Part shown: positions 16,476 through 25,733 of the stretch, piece by piece
How the letters are laid out: each line of letters starts with the position of its first letter
Position numbering within the stretch: position 1 is the stretch's first letter
NCBI GenBank assembly: GCA_022824205.1
Contig: JAJEAI010000012.1
Span: 1-62,116 of the forward strand
Direction: 5' to 3'
Length of the DNA stretch: 62,116 nucleotides
Source: Candidatus Binatia bacterium
GTDB lineage: Bacteria > Desulfobacterota > Binatia > UBA9968 > JAJDTQ01
The notes under the pieces: model-generated
Database searches by the model: none
Told to the model about the DNA's origin: nothing
What the model saw: the letters and a program-made list of their open reading frames with translations, nothing else
Made by a program: the position numbers and the translations under genes

Positions 16476-17465
16476 TCAGATCTTGAAGGCTTCCCGCGTG
16501 TTGGACGCGTACAAACTCTCCAGGTCCACGGGACTCTTGATCACGCCCTGCTCCAGCAGATAGGAGTGGAAGGTTTCCAGGGTCTTGCGATTGTTCTCGA
16601 ACCCGTAGGGCCAGTAGTCCTCGCCCATGAGGTCCACCGTCTCCTCGTACTCGAACAGGTACCAGAGCTGGTGCGTGCGCAGCACGTTGGTGTCGTAGAT
16701 CTGCGACGCGCACAGGTCCTTGGCCTGGCAGAAGGCCTTGTAGAGGTTCTGCGTCACCCACGGGTGGGCATCGTAGATCTCCCGGCGCACCACGATGCAG
16801 TGCATGATGGGGAACAGACCGGTGCGGCGGAAGTAGTCCATCTCCGCGGCGCGGCAGTCCTTGAAGAGCCGGGTGATACCGGGGGCGCGCCGCACGAAGC
16901 ACGACGGCATGCGCGCCGAAACCAGCGCGTCGATGTCGCTCTTCTCCAGCATGTCGTCGAGGGTCCGCTCCTCCTCGGTCTCGATCTCCACTCCGGCCGG
17001 AGCGTCGAAGGGTACCCGGTCCTTGCGTCCCGGCTGCTCCACCCCACCCTGCACCCAATGAACGTCCCTGGCCTCCACCCCGTAGTCGTGCTGCAACATG
17101 CCGCGAACCCACACGGACGCGGTCATGGTGTACTCCGGCACGCCCACGCGCCGGCCCTTCAAGTCCTCCGGCTTCTCGATGCCGGAAGCCGCATTCACGA
17201 AGATGCATCGGTGCCGGAACATGCGCGACGGGAACACCGGGATGGCGATGAACGGCTGGTGTCCGCGGGAGGCATCCACGTGGTACGCGCCCATGGACAT
17301 CTCCGCCGCGTCGAACTCGTGGAAGTGGAGCATGCGCCAGAAGATCTCCTCCACGGGCAGCGCCACGTAGTTGAGGTCGATGCCCTCGGGTTTCACCAGT
17401 CCGTCCCTGAGGGCCCGGGTGCGGTCGTAGTCTTCACAAGCCAGCGTCAGTTCGATGTTTGCCAT
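16476..17465 (-). CDS. 4,5-dihydroxyphthalate decarboxylase-like / solute-binding protein
   Basis: A 329-residue protein of the type II periplasmic-binding fold family that includes 4,5-dihydroxyphthalate decarboxylase. It starts ANIELTLACEDYDRTRAL and has the family's FDAAEMSMGAYH, FPSRMFRHRCIFVN, DLKGRRVGVPEYTMTASVW and a Glu/Asp-rich middle. No signal peptide is visible, which favours a cytoplasmic enzyme or sensor over a periplasmic binder. The convergent ABC ATPase ends 42 bases away. Substrate is unknown; aromatic acids are typical for characterised members. Confidence 0.65.
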   Translation of the reverse strand: MANIELTLACEDYDRTRALRDGLVKPEGIDLNYVALPVEEIFWRMLHFHEFDAAEMSMGAYHVDASRGHQPFIAIPVFPSRMFRHRCIFVNAASGIEKPEDLKGRRVGVPEYTMTASVWVRGMLQHDYGVEARDVHWVQGGVEQPGRKDRVPFDAPAGVEIETEEERTLDDMLEKSDIDALVSARMPSCFVRRAPGITRLFKDCRAAEMDYFRRTGLFPIMHCIVVRREIYDAHPWVTQNLYKAFCQAKDLCASQIYDTNVLRTHQLWYLFEYEETVDLMGEDYWPYGFENNRKTLETFHSYLLEQGVIKSPVDLESLYASNTREAFKI

Positions 17466-17544
17466 AGGTCTCCTCGGTATGTGGTGTTCATGGCATCCGC
17501 CATCAACGGGCGTGACGCACCCGCGGCGAGTGCCCGGCGATCCG

Positions 17545-18396
17545 TCAATGCTCTCCGGGGCCGCCCGGGCTGGTCAGGATTCGGTGCACGTCGGCTTGCG
17601 TGTAGACATCGCGGGCAAATTCGAAGGTGCCCGGTCCGCGCAACTCATCGGCGTCCCGCCGCAGCCGCGACATCGCCGCCTTGGCAAGGTTGCTGCCGAC
17701 GGTCACCCGCCTGACGCCCAGATCGCGAAGCCTTGGGACCGGCGGGGTGTTCGCGCCGGCCAGCACGTTCATCGGTCCGTCGATGGCGGCGGCCAGCCGA
17801 CCGATCAGCGCGCCGTCGCTCACGAACGGCACGAACGCACAGCGGGCGCCGGCCCGCAGGTAGGCGTTGGCGCGACGGACCGTCTCGGAGAACACGTCCT
17901 CGGCGTCACCATGACGAAATCCGTCGGTGCGGGCATTGATGACCATCGGGATGCCCGCCGAATCGGCGACCGCGCGGGCCGCGCGGACCCGTTCCACCGC
18001 CACCGCGAACTCGACGAGATGTCCCGGGTTCCGCTTGTCGCTGTCCTCGATGTTCATTCCGACCGCGCCGGCCGCGAGGGTTCGGCGCGTCGTCTCCGCC
18101 ACGTTCTCCGGCGCGGGACCGTAGCCCGCTTCCATGTCCGCCGACACCGGAACCGGCACGGCATTGGCAATGCGGCGCACCGCGCCGGCCATCTCCCGCA
18201 AGGAGATGTTCTCGCCGTCGCGATATCCGAGCGCGAACGCACAGCCGCCGCTGGTGGTCGCGACGGCGGCGAAACCCGCTTCCACCAGGACGCACGCACT
18301 GATCGCATCCCACGCATTGGGCAGGACGAGAAGTTCATCGCCCTCGTGCATCGCCGCGAAGATCTCGGCACGCTTCTTCTGTTCGGACTTCCTCAT
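17545..18396 (-). CDS. Isocitrate lyase/PEP mutase superfamily enzyme
   Basis: A 283-residue TIM-barrel enzyme. The motifs LVLPNAWDAISA, VATTSGGCAFALGY, VPVSADMEAGYG (Mg-binding Asp87) and GMNIEDSD fit the PEP mutase/oxaloacetate-decarboxylase branch. It lacks the KKCGH motif of true (methyl)isocitrate lyases, so C-C lyase activity of that kind is unlikely. The ATG at 18396 was chosen because it gives the usual short N-terminus. The frame extends to 18441, but the extension is not family-like. A second, different superfamily member lies at 36945-37814. Confidence 0.75.
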   Translation of the reverse strand: MRKSEQKKRAEIFAAMHEGDELLVLPNAWDAISACVLVEAGFAAVATTSGGCAFALGYRDGENISLREMAGAVRRIANAVPVPVSADMEAGYGPAPENVAETTRRTLAAGAVGMNIEDSDKRNPGHLVEFAVAVERVRAARAVADSAGIPMVINARTDGFRHGDAEDVFSETVRRANAYLRAGARCAFVPFVSDGALIGRLAAAIDGPMNVLAGANTPPVPRLRDLGVRRVTVGSNLAKAAMSRLRRDADELRGPGTFEFARDVYTQADVHRILTSPGGPGEH

Positions 18397-18571
18397 CGTC
18401 TCTCCCTGGACGAATTCCCGGCAAAATGATGCCGATTGCACTCACCTTCACGAACTCGAAGACCTCCCCGGAACCGCCCCGGTCCCCCGCGGAGCTTGTC
18501 ATCGGCCGCGTTGCCTCTCCCGCATGGAGTCCATCAGTGCTACCGGATGACGGGAGGGTTGAAACCCGCCG

Positions 18572-19747
18572 CTACAGCCTCGCGAGGCTCGTCTCCATGC
18601 GGTCCATGGCTTCCTCGATGTTCTCGTAGGAGTTGGAGTAGGCGAGCCGGATGTGTCCCGTGCCGTACGTTCCGAAGGCGCTGCCCGGCACCGTGGCGAT
18701 GTAGGCGTCCTCCAGCAGGTGCTCGGCCACCTCCTGGCAAGACCGTCCGAGCCGCCGCACGGACGGAAAGACGTAGAAGGCGCCCTCGGGCACGGGGCAG
18801 TCGATGCCTTCCATGGCCTGGAGCCGCCGCAGGATCAGTTCCCGGCGGCGGGCGAACTCTTGCCGCATGTCGTTCACGCAGTCTTGGGGCCCCTCGTAGG
18901 CCGCCACCGCGCCGTACTGGGCAAAGGAGGTGGGGCACATCACCGTGTACTGGTGCACGCGAATCATGACGTCGATGAGTTCCCGCGGCGCGGCCACGTA
19001 GCCCAGGCGCCACCCGGTCATGGAGTAGCTCTTGGAGAAACCGTTCACCAGCAGCGTGCGCTCGCGCATGCCCGGCAGGCCGCCGATGCTGTGGTGCACG
19101 GCGCCGTCGTACACCATCTTCTCGTAGATCTCGTCGGCCAGCACCAGCAGGTCGCGCTCCTTCGCCAGGGCCGCCAGCGCCTCCAGGCGATCCCGGTCGA
19201 GCACGGCGCCGGTGGGGTTGTGCGGGCTCATGACCACCATCATGCGCGTGCGCGGCGTCAGCAGCCGGGCCACGTCCTCGGGGTCCATGCGGAAGTCCTT
19301 TTCCGCCCGTAGCGGCACGCTCACGGGCACGCCGCCGGCCAAGGTGATGCAGTGGAAGTAGTTGAGCCAGGAAGGGTCCGGCACCAGCACCTCGTCGCCC
19401 TCGTCGAGGAACGCCATCATGGCCAGGAACACCGCCTCGTTGGCGCCGATGGTGGCCGCGATCTCCCCGTTCTCATCGAACTCCAGGCCGTTCTCACTGC
19501 GCAGTTTGCCGGCGATGGCGCGACGGAGCTCCGGTACACCATAGTTGGAGGTGTAGTGGACCTTGCCCTCGTCCAGCGCCCGCCGGGCGGCGGCCTTGAT
19601 GTGTTCCGGCGTGTCGAAATCAGGCCGGCCGATCTCCATGTGGATCACCGGCTTGCCTTGCCGCCCCAGTTCGTCGGCCCGCATCATCATCTTGCGGAGG
19701 CCCGAGTAGGGCACCGCCTTCATTCGTTGTGCTTCCCGGTTCGTCAT
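18572..19747 (-). CDS. Class I/II PLP-dependent aminotransferase
   Basis: A 391-residue fold-type I aminotransferase of the aspartate/aromatic branch. It has MEIGRPDFDTP and HYTSNYGVPELR near the N-terminus, the PLP-contact MSPHNPTGAV and VLADEIYEKM, and the PLP lysine in NGFSKSYSMTGWRLGY. The C-terminal arginine region is GTGHIRLAYSNS. The ATG at 19747 was chosen; MKAVPYSG at 19723 is an alternative. The substrate cannot be told. Divergent spacing from the aldolase (about 180 bases) holds an inverted repeat. Confidence 0.85.
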   Translation of the reverse strand: MTNREAQRMKAVPYSGLRKMMMRADELGRQGKPVIHMEIGRPDFDTPEHIKAAARRALDEGKVHYTSNYGVPELRRAIAGKLRSENGLEFDENGEIAATIGANEAVFLAMMAFLDEGDEVLVPDPSWLNYFHCITLAGGVPVSVPLRAEKDFRMDPEDVARLLTPRTRMMVVMSPHNPTGAVLDRDRLEALAALAKERDLLVLADEIYEKMVYDGAVHHSIGGLPGMRERTLLVNGFSKSYSMTGWRLGYVAAPRELIDVMIRVHQYTVMCPTSFAQYGAVAAYEGPQDCVNDMRQEFARRRELILRRLQAMEGIDCPVPEGAFYVFPSVRRLGRSCQEVAEHLLEDAYIATVPGSAFGTYGTGHIRLAYSNSYENIEEAMDRMETSLARL

Positions 19748-19818
19748 CAAGTGCGGTCCGTCACGTCAGGTGGGTTCGTAGAAAATTGCCGCGGATCGAA
19801 CTGGCGCCCTTCGACTTC

Positions 19819-19883
19819 GCTACGCTCAGGGCGAACGGAATGACTCAAGATCCCTTACCTGACCGTTCGCCCTGAGCGTAGCG
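19819..19883. repeat. 21-base inverted repeat between aminotransferase and aldolase genes
   Basis: CGCTACGCTCAGGGCGAACGG at 19819 and its exact reverse complement ending at 19883 are separated by 23 bases. The sequence is of the common REP-like kind containing CTCAGGGCGAACGG. Shorter relatives sit near 23605 (CCTGAGCCAGTCGAAGG) and 59886 (TTCGACAGGCTCAGG). It may act as a terminator or mRNA stabiliser. Confidence 0.7.
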
Positions 19884-19928
19884 CGGCGCTGGCTCGAAGC
19901 GGGCCGGACGGGGTGCAACAACCTGCGA

Positions 19929-20579
19929 CTAAGCGGCAGCGGCGCCCAGGGCGTCGTCCACCAACTCCACGAACTCCCGTGCCTTGGCCACGAGCCCGGC
20001 GTGGCCCTCACGTGCCAGCACGTCCGCCAGGAACGCGCTGCCCAGCACGATGCCCGTCACCCCCAGGGTGGCGTACTCGGCGACGTTCTCCTGGTTGACG
20101 CCGCCCGAGACCATGAAGCGGGCATCGGGGAACGGACCCAGCATCTGCCGGATGAAATGCGGTCCGCCCACGCAGTCCGCGGGAAAGACCTTCACCAGGT
20201 CGGCGCCGCTGCGCAGCGCCCGGACGATCTCCGTGGGGGTCGCGCCGGCGGGGATGGAGGCCACGCCGGCCTCGCGGCAGAGCGGAACCAGGTCCAGTTC
20301 GAGGCTCGGCGAAACGATGAAACGCGCGCCCGCCTCGATGCCGGCGCGCGCCTGCTCTTCGGAGAGCACGGTGCCGGCGCCGACGTGCACATCCCCTTCC
20401 CGGGCCAGAGTGCGCATCACCTCCGCGGCGTCGGGAACGGTGAAGGTCACCTCGACGAACCGGACGCCGGCCTCGCCCACGGCCCGGGCGATGGCCAGCG
20501 CCTCTTCGGCGGTCCTGGAACGAATCACCGCCACCAGCCGGTGGGCCTGCATGGCGGTCATCAACTCCGTCTTGGTCAT
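19929..20579 (-). CDS. KDPG/KHG-type aldolase
   Basis: A 216-residue class I aldolase of the Eda family, which cleaves 2-keto-3-deoxy-6-phosphogluconate or 4-hydroxy-2-oxoglutarate to pyruvate and an aldehyde. Motifs are LVAVIRSRTAEEAL, the catalytic glutamate in FVEVTFTVP, HVGAGTVLS, and the Schiff-base lysine in DLVKVFPAD, followed by MVSGGVNQENV. Length is normal. The SDR gene lies 39 bases upstream on the same strand and may share its transcript, suggesting a sugar-acid pathway (SDR oxidation, then aldol cleavage). No dehydratase is nearby. Confidence 0.88.
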   Translation of the reverse strand: MTKTELMTAMQAHRLVAVIRSRTAEEALAIARAVGEAGVRFVEVTFTVPDAAEVMRTLAREGDVHVGAGTVLSEEQARAGIEAGARFIVSPSLELDLVPLCREAGVASIPAGATPTEIVRALRSGADLVKVFPADCVGGPHFIRQMLGPFPDARFMVSGGVNQENVAEYATLGVTGIVLGSAFLADVLAREGHAGLVAKAREFVELVDDALGAAAA

Positions 20580-20618
20580 GGCAAGTCTCTCTCGTATCCG
20601 CGAAAAGAGCGGACGGGA

Positions 20619-21386
20619 TCAGCTCAGGCTCAGGCCGCCGTCCACGAGCAGGGTCTGGCCGGTGACGAAGTCGCCGCCGGTGATGAGGCCCAGGACGGCT
20701 CCGGCCACCTCTTCCGGTTTGGCCACCCGCTTCAGCGGGTAGTTGGCGGAGGCGCGTTCGATCACGTCGTCGTAGTCGGCGCCGTAGTGGTCGCGCATCC
20801 ACTGCGTGTCGGTGAAAGCCGGCGCCACGGCGTTGACCCGGATCTCGGGCCCCAGCGCCACGGCAAGGCCGCGGGTCAGGTAGATGAGCCCGGCCTTGGC
20901 GGTGCCGTAGGCAAGGGACGACATGGTGGAAGGCGCAATGACGCCGGAGATGGACGACACGTTGACGATCATGCCGCCGGCGGCCTTGAGGTGCGGGGCC
21001 GCCGCCCGCGCGCAACGGTACGCGCCTTTCACGTTGACGTCCAGGGTCATGTCCCAGATGTCGTCCGTCAACGCGTCCATGTCCGTGATCGGAACCCACC
21101 GTGTGATGCCCGCGTTGTTCACCAGGATGTCCAGGCGCCCGAACCGCTCCACCGTGCGGTCGACCATGGCGCGGACGTGGCCGTCGTCGCGCACGTCCCC
21201 GTGTACGCACAGGGCTTCGGCGCCCAGCGCCTTCACCTCCTCGGCCAGGCTCTCCGCCTGGTCCTTGGCCGACCGGTAGTTGATGGCCACACCGGCGGCG
21301 CCGGCCCGCGCCAACTCCACGGCGGTCGCCCGGCCGATGCCGGTGGCGGCGCCGGTGACGAGCGCAATGCGTTCAGACAAGATCAT
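20619..21386 (-). CDS. Short-chain dehydrogenase/reductase (FabG-like)
   Basis: A 255-residue classical SDR. It has the cofactor motif VTGAATGIGRA at the N-terminus, NNAGI, VNVSSISG with the catalytic serine, and YGTAK (Tyr and Lys). The C-terminus VTGQTLLVDGGLSL is typical. It could oxidise a sugar or hydroxy acid feeding the neighbouring aldolase, or be a 3-oxoacyl reductase. Context favours the former weakly. It is preceded by repeat cluster 4. Confidence 0.87.
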   Translation of the reverse strand: MILSERIALVTGAATGIGRATAVELARAGAAGVAINYRSAKDQAESLAEEVKALGAEALCVHGDVRDDGHVRAMVDRTVERFGRLDILVNNAGITRWVPITDMDALTDDIWDMTLDVNVKGAYRCARAAAPHLKAAGGMIVNVSSISGVIAPSTMSSLAYGTAKAGLIYLTRGLAVALGPEIRVNAVAPAFTDTQWMRDHYGADYDDVIERASANYPLKRVAKPEEVAGAVLGLITGGDFVTGQTLLVDGGLSLS

Positions 21387-21424
21387 GATCCGACGTCCTC
21401 GGTATTAGACAACGGCACCCGCTT

Positions 21425-21800
21425 CACAGAACGTCCTTCCCGCGAAACAGGCGGTGTCAAGACTTCGCTCGGCCACGAAACGGCGCCAAAACCCGAGTCG
21501 TCATTCCCGCGGAAGCGGGGATCCAGGCGGGGTGAGGCGGGGAAACACGCCGTTTGGCCCCTCTCCACCCCTGGATTCCCGCTTTCGCGGGAATGACGTT
21601 TCTGGGGGTTGTTGCCTTTCCAGGATGGTGACTTGACACAGCCTGTTCCGCCGGAATGACGTTCTGTGAAGTGGGCGCCATTCCGTGTCCGAGCAGGGTC
21701 TCGACAGCCTTTTCCGCGGGAATGACGATTCGGGGCATGGTGCCGTTCTCATATCTCAGCAGAGTCTTGACACAGCCTGTTCCGCAGAATGACGATCCCG
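21425..21800. repeat. Intergenic mosaic repeat cluster 4
   Basis: The roughly 435-base gap between the SDR and hydantoinase B genes holds at least six variants of the ATTCCCGC/GCGGGAATGACG unit in both orientations. They are joined by linkers such as TTTCTGGGGGTTGTTGCC (21599 on), which matches 349-366, and TTGACACAGCCTGTTCCG (two or three copies). No gene is supported; apparent frames are repeat-encoded. Confidence 0.85.
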
Positions 21801-21822
21801 GGATTTCCGGTAACGAACGTAA

Positions 21823-23553
21823 TCAAGACGCCGCGGTCCCCCGCAACTCCCGCGTCGCCGTCTGGTCGATGACCCACTGCTGTGGCAGCCGCACCTTCTC
21901 GTCGTCGCCGCCGGTGAAACGCACCACCACGCCGTAGTCCCGGGCGGCGGTTTCCGGGGTGATGTAGCCGTAGACCACGTCCGCGCGCACGCGTTCGGGG
22001 TCGCGTTTCATGGGGTCGCCGTAGCCGCCTCCGCCGGGGTGGTTCAGTTGCACGCTGCGGTCCCCGCCCAGATGGGTCTGCGCCTTGGGGTTGGGGCGCT
22101 CGCCGCCGTCGAGTATGAACTCGCCAGGGAGGCCGGGGCCGCCGCCCATGATGCCGGGGGCGGCGTAGCGCGTGCGGTCGAGGATGCCGTTGACGCTCCA
22201 CTGGCCGTGGGCGCGGTTGGCGAACTCGGTGAACTGGCCCAGGCCGCCGCGCCAGGTGCCGGCGCCGCCGGAGTCCACCCGCAGCTCGCGCCGGCGCATG
22301 ACCAGCGGCGACAGGCTCTCGATGACCTCGGCGGGGACGCCGGCCACGCCGCTCGGGAAGCCCACCGCGCTCAGCCCGTCCTTGGTGGGACGGGCGCCGG
22401 TGCCGCCCACCTGGAACACCGTCAGGTTGAACGCGGGGTCCTGGCCGCGCCACACGCTGAGCCAGATGGGGTCGGCGCTCGGCGCCATGAGCTTGCCGGG
22501 GAGCGCCTTGGCCAGCGCGGTGAACACCGCGGTGGGCACGAAGTGGCCCACGGTCTGCCGCGCCGCCACCGGCGCCGGGTCGTTGGCGTTGAGGATGGAG
22601 CCCGCCGGCGCGGTCACGTGCACCGGCCGGAAGCTGCCCTCGTTGTGGGGCACGTCGGGATAGATGGCCGCCTTGGCCGCGAAGCTGGCGTAGGCGTGGG
22701 TGTAGTTCATCACTACGTTGATGCCGCGGTGGCTCTGGGGCGAGGAGCCGGCGAAGTCGATGAAGATCTCGTCGCCCCGCACCTCCAGCTTCGTCTTGAT
22801 GTAGATCGGCTCCTCGAAGCCGTCGCTCCAGGTCTCGCCTTCCCACGCGCCGTCCTCAAGCTCCGCGATGGCCGCGCGCACCGCCTTCTCCGAGCGGCTG
22901 ATGATCTCCTCGGCCACCGGGTCGAAGCTGTCCAGTCCGAACTCGTCCATGGTCTCGATGAGCGCCCGGCCGCCGGCGTCGTTGCACGCGGACTGGGCGT
23001 AGAAGTCGCTCACCACCTCGTGGGGCAACCGCACGTTGGCGCGGATCACCTTGAGCAGGATGGGATCGGGCTCGCCCGCGTGGAAGAGCTTCATGATGGG
23101 AATGCGCAGCCCTTCCTCGTAGACCTCGCGCGCCTCGGCGGAAAGGATGCGCCCGCCGATGTCCGCCGCGTGACAGGTGTTGGCGAAGAACGCCACGAGC
23201 TGCCCGCGCCGGAAGATGGGCGTGGTGATGGTAATGTCGTTCACGTGCCCGGCGGTCTGCCACGGGTCGTTGGTGATGAGCACGTCCCCGGGCGTCAGGG
23301 TGTCGGCGGGGAACTCCCGCAGGAAGTGCCCCATGGACGTGGCCATGGCGTTGATGTGGCCGGGGGTGCCGCTGACCGACTGGGCCACCATGCGGCCCTG
23401 GGTGTCGAACAGGCCGCAGGCCAGGTCCTGGCTCTCCCGCACGATGGTGCTGAAGGCCGTGCGCATGAGCGCGTCCTGCTGCTCGTTGGCCACGGACAGG
23501 AGCCGGTTCCAGATGACCTCCAGGGTGACGGGATCGATGGCGGCCTTGCTCAT
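21823..23553 (-). CDS. hyuB: Hydantoinase B/oxoprolinase family protein (HyuB-like)
   Basis: A 576-residue subunit of the N-methylhydantoinase/acetophenone carboxylase/oxoprolinase family, typically paired with HyuA for ATP-dependent ring opening or carboxylation. Motifs are DPVTLEVIWNRLLSVANEQ, RESQDLACGLFD, GHINAMATSMGHFL, ITNDPWQTAGHVNDI, HAADIGG and the C-terminal NHPGGGGYGDP. The partner HyuA ends 85 bases upstream on the same strand. Substrate cannot be deduced; hydantoins, 5-oxoproline and aromatic ketones are all precedents. Confidence 0.88.
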   Translation of the reverse strand: MSKAAIDPVTLEVIWNRLLSVANEQQDALMRTAFSTIVRESQDLACGLFDTQGRMVAQSVSGTPGHINAMATSMGHFLREFPADTLTPGDVLITNDPWQTAGHVNDITITTPIFRRGQLVAFFANTCHAADIGGRILSAEAREVYEEGLRIPIMKLFHAGEPDPILLKVIRANVRLPHEVVSDFYAQSACNDAGGRALIETMDEFGLDSFDPVAEEIISRSEKAVRAAIAELEDGAWEGETWSDGFEEPIYIKTKLEVRGDEIFIDFAGSSPQSHRGINVVMNYTHAYASFAAKAAIYPDVPHNEGSFRPVHVTAPAGSILNANDPAPVAARQTVGHFVPTAVFTALAKALPGKLMAPSADPIWLSVWRGQDPAFNLTVFQVGGTGARPTKDGLSAVGFPSGVAGVPAEVIESLSPLVMRRRELRVDSGGAGTWRGGLGQFTEFANRAHGQWSVNGILDRTRYAAPGIMGGGPGLPGEFILDGGERPNPKAQTHLGGDRSVQLNHPGGGGYGDPMKRDPERVRADVVYGYITPETAARDYGVVVRFTGGDDEKVRLPQQWVIDQTATRELRGTAAS

Positions 23554-23638
23554 GAGAGAACTCCGTGCGGATCTTGTCGCCTTCTACTTCGGTGCGCGAC
23601 GCCTGTCCTGAGCCAGTCGAAGGGCGCCGTCCCCACGA

Positions 23639-25720
23639 TCATCCCTTCTCGTAGTCGAACTCTACGACCACGTTCAGATAATCGTCAACCCGGGCGCGGC
23701 TGCGGGCGGTGACAACCAGGGTGGACTCGCGCTCCTCCACGATCGCGGGTCCCGGGAAGGTCATGCCCGGCGTCAGTGCATAGCGGTCATAGACCGCGGT
23801 CTCGACGAACTTCCCCCGACCGGCCGAGTACACCGGGCGGGTCCCCTTCTGCGCCTTCCCGCCGCCCGCCTCGGTGTCCCGGGTCGAGAAGTCGAGCGAC
23901 TGTTCCGGCCCGCGCGCCACCACGCGCCAGTTGATCACCTCCACCACCACGTCCGGCACGGTGCGGCCATACATCTGCTCGTAGGTGCGCTCGAAGGCCC
24001 CGTTGATGGCCTCGAGGTGGCTCGCGTCGAGAACCCCGTCGGGGATGGGCACGGACACCTCGTGGCCCTGGCCGGTGTAGCGCATGTCCGCGGTGCGCTC
24101 GTAGACGATCTCGTCCGGGGCCAGACCCGACTGCTCCAGGATGCCGCGGCCCTCGGCGCACATGTCGTCGAACATGCCGTTGACGAAGGACCAGTCCAAC
24201 TCGTCCAGCAGGCTGTAGGCGCTGCGCACGAAGTCGAAGGCCAGGGGCGCCGCCAGCAGGCCGAAGGTGGAGCCCACCCCCGCGCCCATGGGCGAGATCA
24301 GCGTGGGCAGGCGCAGCAGCTCGGCCACGTGGCAGCCGTGCACCGGCCCGGCGCCTCCGAAGGCGTACATGGGCAGCTCCCGCGGGTCCTTGCCGCGCTC
24401 CCCCAGGTGCGCCCGGGCGGCGTTGGCCATGTTCTCGTTGACGATCTGGTGGATGCCCCAGGCCACCTCCTCGACACGCATGCCGAGCCGGGAGGCAAGC
24501 TCGCCCAGGGCATTGCGCGCGGCCTCCACGTCGAGCTTCATCTCGCCGCCGAGGAAGTAGTCGGGATCGAAATAGCCCAGGATCAGGTTGGCGTCGGTAA
24601 CGGTGGCGCCGGTACCGCCGCGGCCGTAGCAGGCGGGGCCGGGCTCCGCCCCGGCGCTGTCGGGTCCGACCTTCAGAAGCCCGAGCGCGTCCACCCGGGC
24701 GATGCTGCCGCCGCCGGCGCCGATCTCGATCATGTCGATGACCGGGATCTTGATGGGCAGGCCGCTGCCCTTGCGGAAGCGGTACACGCGGTCCACCTCG
24801 AACTCACGCGCCTTCAGCGGGTAGCCGTTCTCCACGGCGCACAGCTTGGCGGTGGTGCCGCCCATGTCGAAGGAGAGGAGGTCGGGATAGCCCGCGCGGT
24901 TTCCCAGGGCGGCCGCCGCCAGCGCACCGGCCGCCGGCCCCGACTCGAGCATGCGCACGGGGAAGCGCGCGGCGGTTTCGGGTGTGCCGATGCCGCCGCT
25001 GGAGAGCATGACGAAGAAGCTGCCGCTGAACCCGAGGCCGTCCAGCCGCTGTTGCAACTCCTGGAGATAGGCGGCCACGCGTTCCTGCACGTAGACGTTG
25101 GCGGCGGTGGTGCTGGTGCGCTGGAACTCGCGGATCTCCGGCACCACGTCGGCGCTGACGGACACGCGGATGTCCGGCGCCACCTCGGCGATGATTTCCC
25201 GGGTGCGGCGCTCGTGGGCCGGGTCGCGGAAGCTGTTGAGGTAGCACACCGCGACGGCGCGCACCCCCTTGTCCCGGAGCTCGGCCACCAGGCCGCGCAC
25301 GTACTCCTCGTCCAACGGCTCCAGCACGGCGCCATCCGCGGCCACGCGCTCCGGCACGTCGAAGCGCAGGTAGCGCGGCACCAGCGGCCTGGGAAACTCG
25401 AGGTCGAGGTCGTAAAGCTCGTAGCGGTGCTCGCGGCCGATCTCCAGGGCGTCGCGAAAGCCCGCGGTGGTGAGCAAGGCGGTGAGCGCGCCCTTGCGCT
25501 CGATCAGGGCGTTGGTGACCAGGGTGGTGCCGTGCACCACGGTGCCCTGCTGGGCGCGGTCCACGATCCCGGTCTCCAATCCCTCGCGCAGCGCCGTCTC
25601 CACCGCCACGCTCGGGTCCCCATGGGTGGTGAGGGTCTTGCCGATGAAGGACGTGCCGTCATCCGCCACCAGGAGCAGATCGGTGAAGGTTCCGCCGATG
25701 TCGACGCCGACTCGATACAT
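23639..25720 (-). CDS. hyuA: Hydantoinase/oxoprolinase A subunit (HyuA-like)
   Basis: A 693-residue ASKHA-fold subunit that should bind ATP and act with HyuB. The N-terminal phosphate-binding VGVDIGGTFTDLLLV, the central SFDMGGTTAKLCAV and IGAGGGSIARVD, and the GPACYGRGGTGATVTDAN and FGGAGPVHGC motifs are diagnostic. The gene starts 14 bases after the LLM oxidoreductase and precedes hyuB. The three form a leftward operon. Length is normal for the N-methylhydantoinase type, which is separate rather than fused as in eukaryotic oxoprolinase. Confidence 0.92.
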   Translation of the reverse strand: MYRVGVDIGGTFTDLLLVADDGTSFIGKTLTTHGDPSVAVETALREGLETGIVDRAQQGTVVHGTTLVTNALIERKGALTALLTTAGFRDALEIGREHRYELYDLDLEFPRPLVPRYLRFDVPERVAADGAVLEPLDEEYVRGLVAELRDKGVRAVAVCYLNSFRDPAHERRTREIIAEVAPDIRVSVSADVVPEIREFQRTSTTAANVYVQERVAAYLQELQQRLDGLGFSGSFFVMLSSGGIGTPETAARFPVRMLESGPAAGALAAAALGNRAGYPDLLSFDMGGTTAKLCAVENGYPLKAREFEVDRVYRFRKGSGLPIKIPVIDMIEIGAGGGSIARVDALGLLKVGPDSAGAEPGPACYGRGGTGATVTDANLILGYFDPDYFLGGEMKLDVEAARNALGELASRLGMRVEEVAWGIHQIVNENMANAARAHLGERGKDPRELPMYAFGGAGPVHGCHVAELLRLPTLISPMGAGVGSTFGLLAAPLAFDFVRSAYSLLDELDWSFVNGMFDDMCAEGRGILEQSGLAPDEIVYERTADMRYTGQGHEVSVPIPDGVLDASHLEAINGAFERTYEQMYGRTVPDVVVEVINWRVVARGPEQSLDFSTRDTEAGGGKAQKGTRPVYSAGRGKFVETAVYDRYALTPGMTFPGPAIVEERESTLVVTARSRARVDDYLNVVVEFDYEKG

Positions 25721-25733
25721 GCCGGCCCGGCCT

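Noticed and set aside
22039..23712. 557-codon plus-strand frame over the hydantoinase B gene
   Set aside because: It is antisense to a clear HyuB homologue and shows shadow-like composition.
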